Below, one piece after another: positions 1 through 8,910 of a stretch of DNA of 64,000 nt. The DNA comes from Anaerolineales bacterium UBA2317. Lineage in GTDB: Bacteria > Chloroflexota > Anaerolineae > Anaerolineales > Villigracilaceae. The notes beneath the pieces were generated by a model. That model ran no database searches. It was not told where the DNA came from and saw only the letters and a program-made list of their open reading frames with translations. Position 1 is the stretch's first letter. Each line of letters begins with the position of its first letter. Where the stretch lies: positions 6,425 through 70,424 of the forward strand of contig DDVH01000022.1 in the NCBI GenBank assembly GCA_002345215.1, in the 5' to 3' direction. Made by a program: the position numbers and the translations under genes.

Positions 1-1
1 C

Positions 2-766
2 GAATCAGATAAATATGTGACCATTGGCAGAGCATTGGGTCTCGTGCAAGAATGGGAATTGGCATTTGTGGCATTTCAAAAGTCAATTGAATTAAATGAA
101 GAGAATGCTGAGGCGTGGGCATGGCTGGGCGAAGCGAAACAGCAACAAGGTCAAGATGGAAGCGTGGAATTAAATCAAGCGTTGAGGTTGAATCATACAT
201 CCGCCACTGTGCGTGGATTGCGGGCTTTATATTGGAATCGTCAAGAGAAATATGCTCAAATGTTGGCAGAGTATTCATTAGCCAATGAATTTGAGCCGAC
301 GAATCCAGCATGGTTAGCAGGCATTGGTGAAGCCCATGCCAAACTTGGTGATTTGATTTCTGCATTGCAAGCCTATCAACAAGCCGTAGAACTTGCACCT
401 GATGAGGCAACCTATTGGCGTGTGTTGGCTATGTTTTGTGCCGAGAATAATTTTTATATTGAAGAAATTGGCTTGCCTGCGGCAGAGCAAGCGGTAAGTT
501 TATCCTCAAATGACCCTACAAATTTGGATGCGCTTGGTTATACTTATTTTTTGTCAGGTCGTTATAGCAATGCGGAGCTAACTTTTTTGCGGGCGATTGA
601 ACTTTCACCTCAATATTTCCCTGCTCATTTGCATTTAGCTATGAATTATTTAGCACAAGGCAATCGTGCTGAGGCTTATAATACTTTGGTCTTTGTTCGG
701 GATGCAGATATTTCGGGCGTATATCGTGAATTGGCGCAAAACTTGTTGAATCAGTATTTTCCATAA
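2..766 (+). CDS. TPR-repeat protein, 5' end cut by the window
   Basis: The reading frame is open from the first bases, and codons from position 2 read E-S-D-K-Y before the first possible start, a GTG at 17. The gene therefore most likely begins outside the window. The roughly 250 residues present are stacked 34-residue tetratricopeptide repeats. They show the usual A-W/Y-x-LG, A-x-Y and P positions, for example around residues 20-45, 95-130 and 165-200. TPRs form an alpha-solenoid used for protein contacts. No catalytic domain, signal peptide or membrane segment is visible in this part, so the specific role is unknown. It lies 25 bases upstream of a lipoprotein gene on the same strand and may share its transcript. 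Confidence 0.75.
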   Translation, partial: ESDKYVTIGRALGLVQEWELAFVAFQKSIELNEENAEAWAWLGEAKQQQGQDGSVELNQALRLNHTSATVRGLRALYWNRQEKYAQMLAEYSLANEFEPTNPAWLAGIGEAHAKLGDLISALQAYQQAVELAPDEATYWRVLAMFCAENNFYIEEIGLPAAEQAVSLSSNDPTNLDALGYTYFLSGRYSNAELTFLRAIELSPQYFPAHLHLAMNYLAQGNRAEAYNTLVFVRDADISGVYRELAQNLLNQYFP

Positions 767-791
767 CTTCCTCCATGATAAAATTTCACCT

Positions 792-1433
792 ATGAATCGT
801 TTTTACATTTCCTCTTTGATATTTATCTTTTTGCTCAGTGCTTGTTCTGCATTACCTACTCAACAGCCTCAATCTTTACCTTCTGGCTCTGTTTTATTTC
901 AAGATGATTTTGCATCTGCAACCACCGGTTGGGACAGAATGCTTGTCTCTGAAGGTGTCATGGATTATGACGGTGGCGGCTATAGAATTATGGTCAATGC
1001 CTTGCAGACTAATTTTTGGTCAACGCCTTCTAAAAATTTTACGGATGTTCGCATGGAAGTGGATACAGGCAAATTAGCAGGTCCAGATGAGAACCGAATT
1101 GGCTTGCTTTGTAGATTTAATGGCAAAGACTATTATTTCTTTATCATCACTTCTGATGGCTTCTATGGCGTCGGACTTTTCAAAGATGGTCAAGCCGTTT
1201 TGCTTGGACAAAGCGAAATGCTATCATCTTCCAACATTAACAAAGGACTGGCAATTAATCATTTGCGTGGTGATTGCATTGGCAATACATTAACTTTCTA
1301 CATAAACGGTTTTCAAATTGCACAAGCACAAGATTCAAATTTAACTTCTGGTGATGTCGGTGTCATTGCTGGAACATTTGCTACACCCGGTGTAGATATT
1401 ATTTTTGATAATTTTGTGGTGTTAGCACCATAA
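792..1433 (+). CDS. secreted lipoprotein with a concanavalin-like (LamG-type) beta-sandwich domain
   Basis: The N-terminus has a lipoprotein signal peptide: a basic start, a hydrophobic stretch and the lipobox LLSAC with the lipidated cysteine at residue 18. A Pro/Gln/Ser-rich linker follows, then a domain of about 180 residues opening with the pattern LFQDDFASATTGWD. That pattern, with later segments such as FNGKDYYFFII and GNTLTFYINGFQIA, is typical of LamG/concanavalin-like or DUF1080-like folds that bind carbohydrate or protein at the cell surface. No catalytic residues are evident. It is probably anchored to the outer face of the cytoplasmic membrane. Its ligand is unknown. It is followed by a heptamer repeat tract that separates it from mtaB. 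Confidence 0.7.
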   Translation: MNRFYISSLIFIFLLSACSALPTQQPQSLPSGSVLFQDDFASATTGWDRMLVSEGVMDYDGGGYRIMVNALQTNFWSTPSKNFTDVRMEVDTGKLAGPDENRIGLLCRFNGKDYYFFIITSDGFYGVGLFKDGQAVLLGQSEMLSSSNINKGLAINHLRGDCIGNTLTFYINGFQIAQAQDSNLTSGDVGVIAGTFATPGVDIIFDNFVVLAP

Positions 1434-1435
1434 AT

Positions 1436-1486
1436 CGACGATGGACCGTAGACGATAGACCGTCAATCGTCCACGGTCAACGGTCT
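1436..1486. repeat. period-7 repeat tract with dyad symmetry
   Basis: The whole gap between the lipoprotein gene and mtaB is built from seven consecutive 7-base units of the form NGACCGT/NGACGAT. They switch to their complements halfway (CNACGGT, CAATCGT), so the tract is both a heptamer array and an imperfect hairpin. mtaB starts 4 bases beyond it and has no visible Shine-Dalgarno sequence. Confidence 0.8.
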
Positions 1487-1490
1487 AATA

Positions 1491-2762
1491 ATGAAAATTT
1501 TTCTTGATACCATCGGTTGTAGACTCAACCAAGCAGAAATAGAAAACATGGCAAGGCAATTTCGTTCCGCAGGGCATGAAATTGTCGCCACTGCTGATTC
1601 GGCTGAAATGGCTGTTGTCAATACTTGTGCTGTCACTACACAAGCTGCATCCGATTCACGTAGCAAAATTCGTAACATTGCGCGTGCAGGTGTTGAGCAA
1701 ATTATCCCCACAGGATGTTGGACGACTCTTCAACCCAAAGAAGCATTAGCATTACCAAATGTTTTACAAGTTATTACGAATCAAGAAAAAGATTTGCTCG
1801 TTCCGAAAATATTAAACCTTGAACCCTCAACCTTCGACCTTGAACCCATAGACCGAACACCAATTCCTGGCATTCATCGTCGTACGCGCGCCTTTATCAA
1901 AGTGCAAGATGGTTGTGAAAACAAATGCACATTTTGCATCACAACTGTTGCGCGTGGTGAAAGTAAAAGTCGTTCGCTTGCAAATGTGATTGATGATATT
2001 AATTCTGCACTCGCCGGTGATTCAAAAGAAATTGTTTTAACAGGTGTGCATCTTGGTTCGTGGGGGCAAGACTTCGGCAGTCATCATCTTCGAGATTTAG
2101 TCAAAGCCATATTAAGAGAAACAGATGTGAAACGATTAAGATTATCTTCTCTTGAGCCATGGGATTTAGATGCAGACTTTTTCTCTCTTTGGTCTGACAA
2201 ACGCCTCATGCCTCACTTACACTTGCCTCTGCAATCCGGCAGTGACTCTACCCTCAAGCGGATGCTTCGCAAAACCACAACAGATTCATTTCGTGAATTA
2301 GTTAACTCTGCAAGAAAACAAATTCCTGAAGTTGCCATCACCACAGATATTATTGCGGGTTTCCCCGGCGAAACAGAAGAAGAATTTTCTCAAACATTAG
2401 ACTTTGTAAAAGAAATTGGATTTGTTGGCGGACATGTCTTTACTTATTCATCACGCCCGGGAACAGGAGCATCAAGGATGAAGGGGCAGGTCAAGCCTGA
2501 ATTAAGAAAGAAGCGGAATCACATCTTACAAGAAGCGATTGAAGAGTCTGCAAAAGTTTATCGTCAAAAATTTATCGGCAAAAAAGTTTCAGTATTATGG
2601 GAATCGACAACTGAGTATGATGAGTTTGGTTGGAAGATGGAAGGTTGGTCTGAAAATTATTTGCGCGTGAGCGCAATTGCTTCGTCACCGCGTTGGAATG
2701 AAATGGATAAAGTGAAGTTGCTTGAAGTGGATGGCGAAAAAATTAAAGGAGAGATTGAATGA
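1491..2762 (+). CDS. mtaB: tRNA t6A37 methylthiotransferase MtaB
   Basis: MtaB is a radical-SAM enzyme that adds a methylthio group to N6-threonylcarbamoyladenosine at tRNA position 37. The MTTase N-terminal domain carries the three cysteines expected for the auxiliary 4Fe-4S cluster: C10 in IGCRLNQAE, C46 in NTCAVT and C76 in PTGCW. The radical SAM cluster is GCENKCTFC, with cysteines 142, 146 and 149. The C-terminal 60 or so residues fit a TRAM RNA-binding domain. The length of 423 residues is normal. GCRLNQ and the CTFC-type motif favour MtaB over MiaB or RimO. The linker between the two cluster domains (residues 108-124) is encoded by a heptamer repeat tract. The stop overlaps the folD start by 4 bases (ATGA), suggesting translational coupling. 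Confidence 0.92.
   Translation: MKIFLDTIGCRLNQAEIENMARQFRSAGHEIVATADSAEMAVVNTCAVTTQAASDSRSKIRNIARAGVEQIIPTGCWTTLQPKEALALPNVLQVITNQEKDLLVPKILNLEPSTFDLEPIDRTPIPGIHRRTRAFIKVQDGCENKCTFCITTVARGESKSRSLANVIDDINSALAGDSKEIVLTGVHLGSWGQDFGSHHLRDLVKAILRETDVKRLRLSSLEPWDLDADFFSLWSDKRLMPHLHLPLQSGSDSTLKRMLRKTTTDSFRELVNSARKQIPEVAITTDIIAGFPGETEEEFSQTLDFVKEIGFVGGHVFTYSSRPGTGASRMKGQVKPELRKKRNHILQEAIEESAKVYRQKFIGKKVSVLWESTTEYDEFGWKMEGWSENYLRVSAIASSPRWNEMDKVKLLEVDGEKIKGEIE
1814..1855 (+). repeat. heptamer tract inside the mtaB coding region
   Basis: Six consecutive 7-base units (consensus NAACCTT/NAACCCN) lie in frame within mtaB. Six heptamers are 42 bases, or 14 codons, so the reading frame is kept. The tract encodes the linker LNLEPSTFDLEPIDRT between the MTTase and radical SAM domains. 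Confidence 0.75.
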
Positions 2763-3637
2763 CAGCACAAATTATTGACGGAAAATTAATTGGGCAACAA
2801 GTGCGTGATGAAGTGGCACAGGCAGTTGCAAAAAGAATTAAAGAAGGAAAACGCAAACCAACCTTAGCAACTGTTTTGATTGGCGATAGACCCGACTCTG
2901 CCGCATATGTTGCGTCCAAAGGAAAAGCTTGCCAAGAATTAGGCATGGGTTCTGTCAGCGAACATTTGCCAGCCGATGCAACGCAAGAACAAGTTGAGTC
3001 ATTGGTTAAGAAATTAAATGCAGACAAAAATATCAGCGGGATTTTGGTTCAATTGCCAATGCCATCGCATATTGATGAAGAAAAAGTTTTGTCATTAATC
3101 AGCATTGAAAAAGATGTGGATGGATTTTCTCCATTGAACATTGGTCGCTTGGCGCAAAAAGGACGTGAGCCATTATTTGTTCCATGCACACCGTTTGGAA
3201 GTATTTATTTACTTGAAAAATCTGGTGTGAAAATTGAAGGAGCAAATGCAGTGGTGTTGGGGCGTTCAAACATAGTCGGTATGCCTGCGGCATTGTTATT
3301 GATTGGACGAAATGCAACAGTGACAGTTGTTCATTCCAAAACAAAAGATATTCCAAACACTGTTCGCCAAGCCGATATCCTCATTGCCGCAATTGGTAAA
3401 ACTGAATTTGTACGCGGTGATTGGATTAAACCCGGCGCGGCTGTGATTGACGTGGGAATTAATGCAGTTCCTGATTCAACCAAGAAAAGCGGACAACGCT
3501 TAGTAGGTGATGTCAATTTCAATGAAGCCAAAGAAGTGGCTGGATTTATTACACCAGTTCCCGGCGGAGTCGGTCCGATGACAATTGCGATGTTGATGAA
3601 GAATACGTTACGGGCGGCAGAGTTGCAAGATAATTAA
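2759..3637 (+). CDS. folD: bifunctional methylenetetrahydrofolate dehydrogenase / methenyltetrahydrofolate cyclohydrolase
   Basis: FolD interconverts 5,10-methylene-, 5,10-methenyl- and 10-formyl-tetrahydrofolate in the cytoplasm, supplying one-carbon units for purines and formyl-Met. The 292 residues match the family length. Visible signatures are YVASKGKACQELG with the catalytic Tyr and Lys, the substrate motif GILVQLPMPSHI, KDVDGFSPLNIG, the Rossmann segment VVLGRSNIVGMPAA, and the C-terminal PGGVGPMTIAML. The start overlaps the mtaB stop by 4 bases, so the two are probably co-translated. A strong bidirectional terminator follows, shared with the convergent cell-wall gene. Confidence 0.95.
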   Translation: MTAQIIDGKLIGQQVRDEVAQAVAKRIKEGKRKPTLATVLIGDRPDSAAYVASKGKACQELGMGSVSEHLPADATQEQVESLVKKLNADKNISGILVQLPMPSHIDEEKVLSLISIEKDVDGFSPLNIGRLAQKGREPLFVPCTPFGSIYLLEKSGVKIEGANAVVLGRSNIVGMPAALLLIGRNATVTVVHSKTKDIPNTVRQADILIAAIGKTEFVRGDWIKPGAAVIDVGINAVPDSTKKSGQRLVGDVNFNEAKEVAGFITPVPGGVGPMTIAMLMKNTLRAAELQDN

Positions 3638-3648
3638 AGTAGTTTATA

Positions 3649-3682
3649 AAAAAACAACTCTCAATTTGAGAGTTGTTTTTTT
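3649..3682. terminator. bidirectional intrinsic terminator between folD and the GH25 gene
   Basis: A 10-bp stem (CAACTCTCAA paired with TTGAGAGTTG) is flanked by an A-run on the left and a T-run on the right. It can end transcription from both convergent genes. Confidence 0.85.
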
Positions 3683-3684
3683 AT

Positions 3685-6135
3685 TTATGGTTTAACAAGT
3701 ATCCCCAAATGATTTCCAACACGCCGTTGCTGACCGGGCTTTCCTAAATCAATTGGTGAGTTCAAAGTTCGTGATTTGCCATCAAACCCGCGAATGACCA
3801 TAGCAGAAGAACCGCCGCCATCCATGTTTACCCCAGTATGAACGCCATATGATAAAAGCAGCTCACCAACTTCAGACAATGTAGCACCTTCACTATAACC
3901 ATCTTGACGACCATCAATCACCATAAACGTTAACCAGCGACCATTTTTACTTAATCCAACTGCCGTGCGTGGAGCAGGTGCGAGTGCCGCAAGGTTTTTG
4001 GCTAACTTTCCGTCAACCACAACCGAACGGTCACCAGAAACAGCGTTGAACACACCAAAACCTGGGTCTTTGCCATAGGTTGTCACATTCACTTGATTTT
4101 TTTTGCCAATGTGAATCACAGGCTGAGCAGTTCTCTTCTTTGAATAAATTGTTCCGCGTGATGCCGCATAGTCACTAATGCGTACCGGTTCGCCACCATT
4201 TGGGCAAAGTTTTTTCGGGTCGTAAGAAGCATCTAAATAACTGAAATATCCACCATTAATTGCCACATGCAATTTGAATTCATCTAAAAATTGTGACGTG
4301 GTACGCGTACAAATCACATCAGATTTTGAAGGCGTTACTAAAAATTCTAATTTTGTATTTTGCAAATCAATGGCTAATACATGCATCACAATTGGGCGTG
4401 GTGCAATTAAATCTTTACGCATGTATGTAATGCCGGTATAAAGATTTTGTAGCACAGAATCTGGGCGTGTGTTACTAATTTTCACTAACAAATCTTTTGA
4501 GCACCAACCAGTCAAACCATCTAACTTTTGAATTTGTACCCAACCAGTAGTCGATGAATCATCTAATGCGGGAACAGTATCATTTTTGGATAACTTCCCT
4601 ACGATTTTTGAATTTGTGTTCGCCGCTTCTCTTATGTTTAGAGTTGCTGTGTTAACCCGATACCAAGTCTTATCTTTATGGTCTGGAATGGTTGGTGGCG
4701 GAGGAGGTGTTGGGTCTGGAGTCGGAGACCCGGCAGTAACTAAATATTGACTCGAACTCCATCCAACTAAAGAGCGGTCTTTATTCCGAATTTTGAACCA
4801 TGTACCATCTAAGTTTGAATCAATTTTTTCAACCAGCTCACCAAAGTAAACCAAGCCAATCGATTCATGCTCAAGACCTGGTCCTTCACGTACCTTCAAT
4901 GAAGGTGCAGCAGTAACACGATACCAATCTTTATCTTCTTCATCCGGTGGGGTGGGATATTCTGGCGCAGTGGTTGGCACAAGATATTCAGCCGCTACCC
5001 AGCCTGTTAAACTTCCATCTTCCTTGCGGATTTTTAACCAAGTCCGGTCTGCATTGGCTTCAATTTCTTGCACAACTTCATTCGTTAAAAGACTTCCAAT
5101 ATGAGTAAAGTTTGTCCCTGCTCCGGCTCGCACACGCAATGATGGTGAAGCCGTCACTTTGTACCATTTGTTTGTCGGTGTTGGAGTTGGTTCAGGCGTA
5201 GGCTCCGGCGTCGGTTCTGGTTCAGGTGTCGGGGCGGGTGAAGCGGAAAGTCTTTGTAAATAAGCAGAAAAACTCCAACCCGTTAAACTTCCATCTTTAC
5301 GTTTGATGTTCAACCAATCTTTATCTGCACTTTCGCCAATCTTTTCAACGACTTCATTCAGAAACAAACTTCCGATTTGTTTGGCGGTGGTATTTGGTGC
5401 TTCACGTACGCGCAAAGATGGTGAAGCTGTAACGCGATAATCGTTACTCGGCGTTGGGTTTGGAATCGGTGTATGGCTTATCCCAAATCGTTGATAAAAA
5501 TCTTCAATATCGCCATTGAAATAATTTAAGTCAATATTTTTGCTTTCAACGCCATATGGAAACCCATCACCATTATCAGTGAATTGCCACAGCGTCCAAG
5601 CTGTCCACGGTTTAGGAATTAATGGAGTAGTCACACCATAATTCGCAACCCAAAGCGGATATTGTTTGAAATAATTTAACGAAGCATTAGGGATACCCGC
5701 CGAAACAGTATTTTCTAACCAATAATAATAAGCAGTGTACACACCAATTTCTTTACCGGGCAAAAGTTCTTTCAGACGTTCAATAAAGTTATACCAATGC
5801 TTCCAACCTTTGAAACTACCATTGTAATTATCTTCAAAATCAGCCCATAAAGGCAATTCACCAGTATCACCATTAAATAAAGAAACCCACAAATCAGCCT
5901 GCTTTTTTGGGTCAGCGCGGCTATCATAAAACCAATACGAACCACGCGGAATACCAGCGGCTCTGGCTTCACGCCAATTAACTTTGAAATCGCGGTCTAT
6001 CCATAAATTTTGCCCTGCACGAATAATCGCAAAGGCGGCACCATTCTGGCGCATTTTTGTAAAATCAATGCCACTGGGGGTTTGAGGGTCGTCTTGATAA
6101 AAACTAACATCGGTTCCGATGACTCTATCTGCCAT
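3685..6135 (-). CDS. GH25 muramidase - four SH3b - phosphodiester glycosidase (NAGPA) fusion
   Basis: Residues 1-205 form a GH25 lysozyme-like domain: GTDVSFYQ at the start, FAIIRAG, the acidic WADFED and IGVYTAYYYW. This family cleaves the MurNAc-GlcNAc bond of peptidoglycan. Four bacterial SH3 domains follow at about 232-297, 322-388, 402-470 and 488-555. Each has the pattern YRVTASPSLRVREAP and ends in L-x-GW-x(4)-YL; Pro/Glu/Thr-rich linkers separate them. Residues 560-816 match the phosphodiester glycosidase family related to mammalian NAGPA (AINGGYFS, NMDGGGSSAM, VGNHLGILV). The first residues MADRVIGTDVSF give no signal peptide, which is odd for a wall hydrolase. A good Shine-Dalgarno (GGAGAAT) precedes this ATG, so a missed upstream signal is unlikely. 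It may be released by lysis or by a non-Sec route. Confidence 0.85.
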   Translation of the reverse strand: MADRVIGTDVSFYQDDPQTPSGIDFTKMRQNGAAFAIIRAGQNLWIDRDFKVNWREARAAGIPRGSYWFYDSRADPKKQADLWVSLFNGDTGELPLWADFEDNYNGSFKGWKHWYNFIERLKELLPGKEIGVYTAYYYWLENTVSAGIPNASLNYFKQYPLWVANYGVTTPLIPKPWTAWTLWQFTDNGDGFPYGVESKNIDLNYFNGDIEDFYQRFGISHTPIPNPTPSNDYRVTASPSLRVREAPNTTAKQIGSLFLNEVVEKIGESADKDWLNIKRKDGSLTGWSFSAYLQRLSASPAPTPEPEPTPEPTPEPTPTPTNKWYKVTASPSLRVRAGAGTNFTHIGSLLTNEVVQEIEANADRTWLKIRKEDGSLTGWVAAEYLVPTTAPEYPTPPDEEDKDWYRVTAAPSLKVREGPGLEHESIGLVYFGELVEKIDSNLDGTWFKIRNKDRSLVGWSSSQYLVTAGSPTPDPTPPPPPTIPDHKDKTWYRVNTATLNIREAANTNSKIVGKLSKNDTVPALDDSSTTGWVQIQKLDGLTGWCSKDLLVKISNTRPDSVLQNLYTGITYMRKDLIAPRPIVMHVLAIDLQNTKLEFLVTPSKSDVICTRTTSQFLDEFKLHVAINGGYFSYLDASYDPKKLCPNGGEPVRISDYAASRGTIYSKKRTAQPVIHIGKKNQVNVTTYGKDPGFGVFNAVSGDRSVVVDGKLAKNLAALAPAPRTAVGLSKNGRWLTFMVIDGRQDGYSEGATLSEVGELLLSYGVHTGVNMDGGGSSAMVIRGFDGKSRTLNSPIDLGKPGQQRRVGNHLGILVKP

Positions 6136-6239
6136 AATATTCTCCTATGTTGTTTTGATGAAAAACCGCTTCTTTTTTTAATGGATGCTTGATTCTATTC
6201 TTTCAAATTTCATTTTAACTTGTACAGATGAGATGAAAA

Positions 6240-6587
6240 TTATATCGCATTCTCAAAATGAGTTATTTGCGGGTCTTGTTTTCCCTCAATGGCAATCACA
6301 TCAATTTGCCAATGGTTAATATTATTCTCTGAAGCATAATGTTGTGCGGCATTGAGCATGTGTTCGCGTTTCCGCGCTGTAATTTGTTGTTCAGGGAAAA
6401 AGTTTTTGCTGGAAGTTAAAGTCTTCACTTCAACAAAAATAGTGATATCTTTTTGTTTGGCGACGATGTCAATTTCGCCATACGGCGTGCGGATGTTTTG
6501 AGCGATAATTTCATAACCATGTTCCGTTAGCCATTGCATGGCTGTTTCTTCTCCCCACTTGCCCAGTTCTTGATTATGTTTATTCAT
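6240..6587 (-). CDS. YraN-family (UPF0102) endonuclease-like protein
   Basis: The 115 residues show the UPF0102/YraN pattern: an N-terminal GKWGEETAMQWL, then YEIIAQNIRTPYGEIDIVAKQ, then FVEVKTL. The E-x(n)-GEID and E-V-K elements are the metal-binding core of the restriction-endonuclease-like fold. The family is widespread and its biological role is poorly defined; nuclease activity is inferred from the fold. The start overlaps the end of the upstream glycosyltransferase by 8 bases, so this is the last gene of a kinase-glycosyltransferase-yraN operon. Confidence 0.85.
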   Translation of the reverse strand: MNKHNQELGKWGEETAMQWLTEHGYEIIAQNIRTPYGEIDIVAKQKDITIFVEVKTLTSSKNFFPEQQITARKREHMLNAAQHYASENNINHWQIDVIAIEGKQDPQITHFENAI

Positions 6588-7785
6588 AAATAAACTCTTG
6601 CAAAAGTTTTTGAAGTTTTATACTCCAATTGATTTTTTTCTTTTTTGCCTTTTTAATCACTTTTTGATAATGCTCAACCATCATCTTTGTCGTGCGTGTA
6701 ATTGCATAAGCAGAAGATGCTTGACGGGCTGATTTGCTCATTTTGGCACGCAGATTTGAGTCAAGGCAGAGGCGGGTTAATTTTGCGGTGAAAGCAGGCA
6801 AATCTTCCGTAGATAAAAATCCTGTCACGCCATCTTCTACTGTATCACCAACACCGACAGATTCAATACCCATGACAGGTAAGCCTGCTCCCATTGCCTC
6901 AATCACAGATAATGGATGAACTTCTGTAACCGAGGCGGTCACGAAAACATCGCACATGGCGAGATATTGTGGCAATTGTTCATACGGAACTCTGCCAATG
7001 GCTTTGATGCGATTTGAAAAATTCAACTGCTTGATTAATGTATGAATTTCTTCTTCATACTGTTGAATACCACCGCCGATTAATAACAAATGCACATTTG
7101 GAATGGCTTTGGCAACTCCTGTAAACGCTTCAATTAAGAATGGAAGATTTTTTTCTACTGCAATACGACCGGAGTAAACCAGAATTACATCATTTTTTTT
7201 GTAACCAAATTTTGCTCGTGAAAGTGGTTTGGCTGATTTGAAATCTCTTAAATCTACACCGTTTGGAATAATCTCAATCGGTTCTTCGACTTCTAATTCT
7301 CGCAATACTTTTTCCATACCAGCCGATGGCGTGATGACCGAATCAACTGCTTTGCAAAATGATGGCATGTAGGCTTGTAATAAACCTGTGCTGACTTGAT
7401 CCGGCATTAACGGGAAGTATGCTTGGGCATATAAATCATAACGGGTATGGTTGGTGAATACAATTGGAATTTTCATCGGGCGACAATATCTTAAAGCCAA
7501 ACGTCCGCTTAAGAATGGATGATGAACATGCACAACATCCATGCTCTGCAAGAATTTCCATGCAAAGCGTTTGTAGCGCAGAGATAAATAAAATCCCGAG
7601 TCTGCTAAGGGAACGCCGGGACTACGAATAATATTTTTTTCATTATCTTTATAATCTAAATCGCCAAACGTAAATACAAAAACTTCATGCCCCATTTTTT
7701 CAAGATATTCTTTGTTAACCTCTACATAGTTGGTAATACCACTAATGTAAGGTTTGTAACTATCTACCATCATTCCGATTTTCAT
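6580..7785 (-). CDS. GT4-family glycosyltransferase
   Basis: This GT-B fold enzyme has 401 residues. The N-terminal acceptor half opens with KIGMMVDSYKPYISGITNYV, the glycine-containing loop typical of GT4 enzymes. The C-terminal donor half has VYSGRIAVEKNLPFLIEAF, the PNGVDLRDF segment and the E-x7-E motif in TASVTEVHPLSVIEAMGAGLPV. Close relatives include glycolipid synthases such as diacylglycerol glucosyl- or mannosyltransferases, so a membrane glycolipid product is plausible, but the substrate cannot be read from the sequence. A basic C-terminal tail (KKAKKKKINWSIKL) may aid membrane attachment. The gene starts 10 bases after the stop of a Ser/Thr kinase gene and overlaps yraN downstream. 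Confidence 0.85.
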   Translation of the reverse strand: MKIGMMVDSYKPYISGITNYVEVNKEYLEKMGHEVFVFTFGDLDYKDNEKNIIRSPGVPLADSGFYLSLRYKRFAWKFLQSMDVVHVHHPFLSGRLALRYCRPMKIPIVFTNHTRYDLYAQAYFPLMPDQVSTGLLQAYMPSFCKAVDSVITPSAGMEKVLRELEVEEPIEIIPNGVDLRDFKSAKPLSRAKFGYKKNDVILVYSGRIAVEKNLPFLIEAFTGVAKAIPNVHLLLIGGGIQQYEEEIHTLIKQLNFSNRIKAIGRVPYEQLPQYLAMCDVFVTASVTEVHPLSVIEAMGAGLPVMGIESVGVGDTVEDGVTGFLSTEDLPAFTAKLTRLCLDSNLRAKMSKSARQASSAYAITRTTKMMVEHYQKVIKKAKKKKINWSIKLQKLLQEFIYE

Positions 7786-7795
7786 AGGCTATGCT

Positions 7796-8785
7796 CTATC
7801 TCAACAAGGTTGCGAACAAACCAATCAAGAATAATCCGCCGGCGATGTAACCCGCAATTTGTTCGGACGGAAAAATAGTCATTTGTGGTGTTTCAAAACT
7901 TAACATATCCATTGTTGAATATGCTGGAACTTCTTGCTTGCCAATCAAAGCATCACGCAAAGCAAGTACATTTAATGGACGATTATCAGGATGCAAGGAC
8001 ATTGCCCACAAGATGGCTTTTTCGACGTGAATGCTTAGGCTTGGATTAATTTCACGCGGGGGAATCAGGCTTCTATTATTTAAGAAGCGTTTGCGTACTT
8101 CCGCTGGTGGTTCGTTTGTCAACAAATGATAAAGCGTCGCACCGAATGCAAAAATATCAGCACGTGGGTCTGTGTGGGTATCATCACCACCGTATTGTTC
8201 AAGTGGTGTATAAAGTGCAGTTCCTTGACCTTGAATGACGGTAATAGTGACTTCATCAGGTGCCATGATTTTTACTAAACCAAAATCTACAAGTTTGACC
8301 AAACCACTTGGCGTAATTTTGATGTTGCTTGGTTTGATGTCACGATGAATAATGGGTGGGTCTTGATGATGGAGATAATCTAATGCATCGGCAATTTGCA
8401 CAGCCCAACGGAGTACTTCATTTTCAGGTAAAAATGTTTTGTTACGACGGGCATCTTGCATTAACTGACGTAAATCTTTACCCGGCACATAGTCCATGAC
8501 GAGGTAATCACGCAGACCTTCTGAAAAATAATCAGAGACTTTTGGTAAGTTGGGATGGTCGAGGCGTGCAAGTACAGAAGCCTCGCGAAAAAATTGTTCG
8601 CGTGCTTGTTCAAGAATATCGGAGGGGAGAGTCTGATTATGCTCAACTTCTTTGATAGCGCATAACCTACCTTGCAGGCGTAAATCATCTGCAAGATAAA
8701 TATTGCCCGTGCCGCCCTGACCAATTTTTTCTTTTATGGTGTAACGGTCACGTAAGACTTCCCCATTCTTTAATGATTGGGGCAT
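7796..8785 (-). CDS. Hanks-type Ser/Thr protein kinase with a C-terminal membrane anchor
   Basis: The 329 residues contain a complete eukaryotic-like kinase domain (about 14-275): the glycine loop IGQGGTGNIY, the ATP-binding lysine K45 in CAIKE, the catalytic loop HRDIKPSN with D149, and the metal-binding DFG with D167. A single hydrophobic segment at the extreme C-terminus (IAGYIAGGLFLIGLFATLL) anchors it with the kinase facing the cytoplasm and no sensor domain outside. It leads the minus-strand operon with a glycosyltransferase and yraN. Across a 238-base divergent gap lies an FHA-winged-helix regulator, a natural candidate for its phosphorylated partner; that link is inferred from position. 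Confidence 0.92.
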   Translation of the reverse strand: MPQSLKNGEVLRDRYTIKEKIGQGGTGNIYLADDLRLQGRLCAIKEVEHNQTLPSDILEQAREQFFREASVLARLDHPNLPKVSDYFSEGLRDYLVMDYVPGKDLRQLMQDARRNKTFLPENEVLRWAVQIADALDYLHHQDPPIIHRDIKPSNIKITPSGLVKLVDFGLVKIMAPDEVTITVIQGQGTALYTPLEQYGGDDTHTDPRADIFAFGATLYHLLTNEPPAEVRKRFLNNRSLIPPREINPSLSIHVEKAILWAMSLHPDNRPLNVLALRDALIGKQEVPAYSTMDMLSFETPQMTIFPSEQIAGYIAGGLFLIGLFATLLR

Positions 8786-8910
8786 CTTCTCCTTGTACTA
8801 CGTACGAAGTGGATTAAGATTGTTTGTGATATTTTCGGCGTGTATCACATTTTGTTACAATCTAGTTATGCACAGATTTCCACTTTTCTGCTATATTATA
8901 AACTATGACA

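Noticed and set aside
3685..6135. Prophage endolysin interpretation of the GH25 protein
   Set aside because: The lack of a signal peptide fits, but no holin, tail or other phage gene is present nearby, and the NAGPA domain is not a typical lysin part. Kept as an open question.
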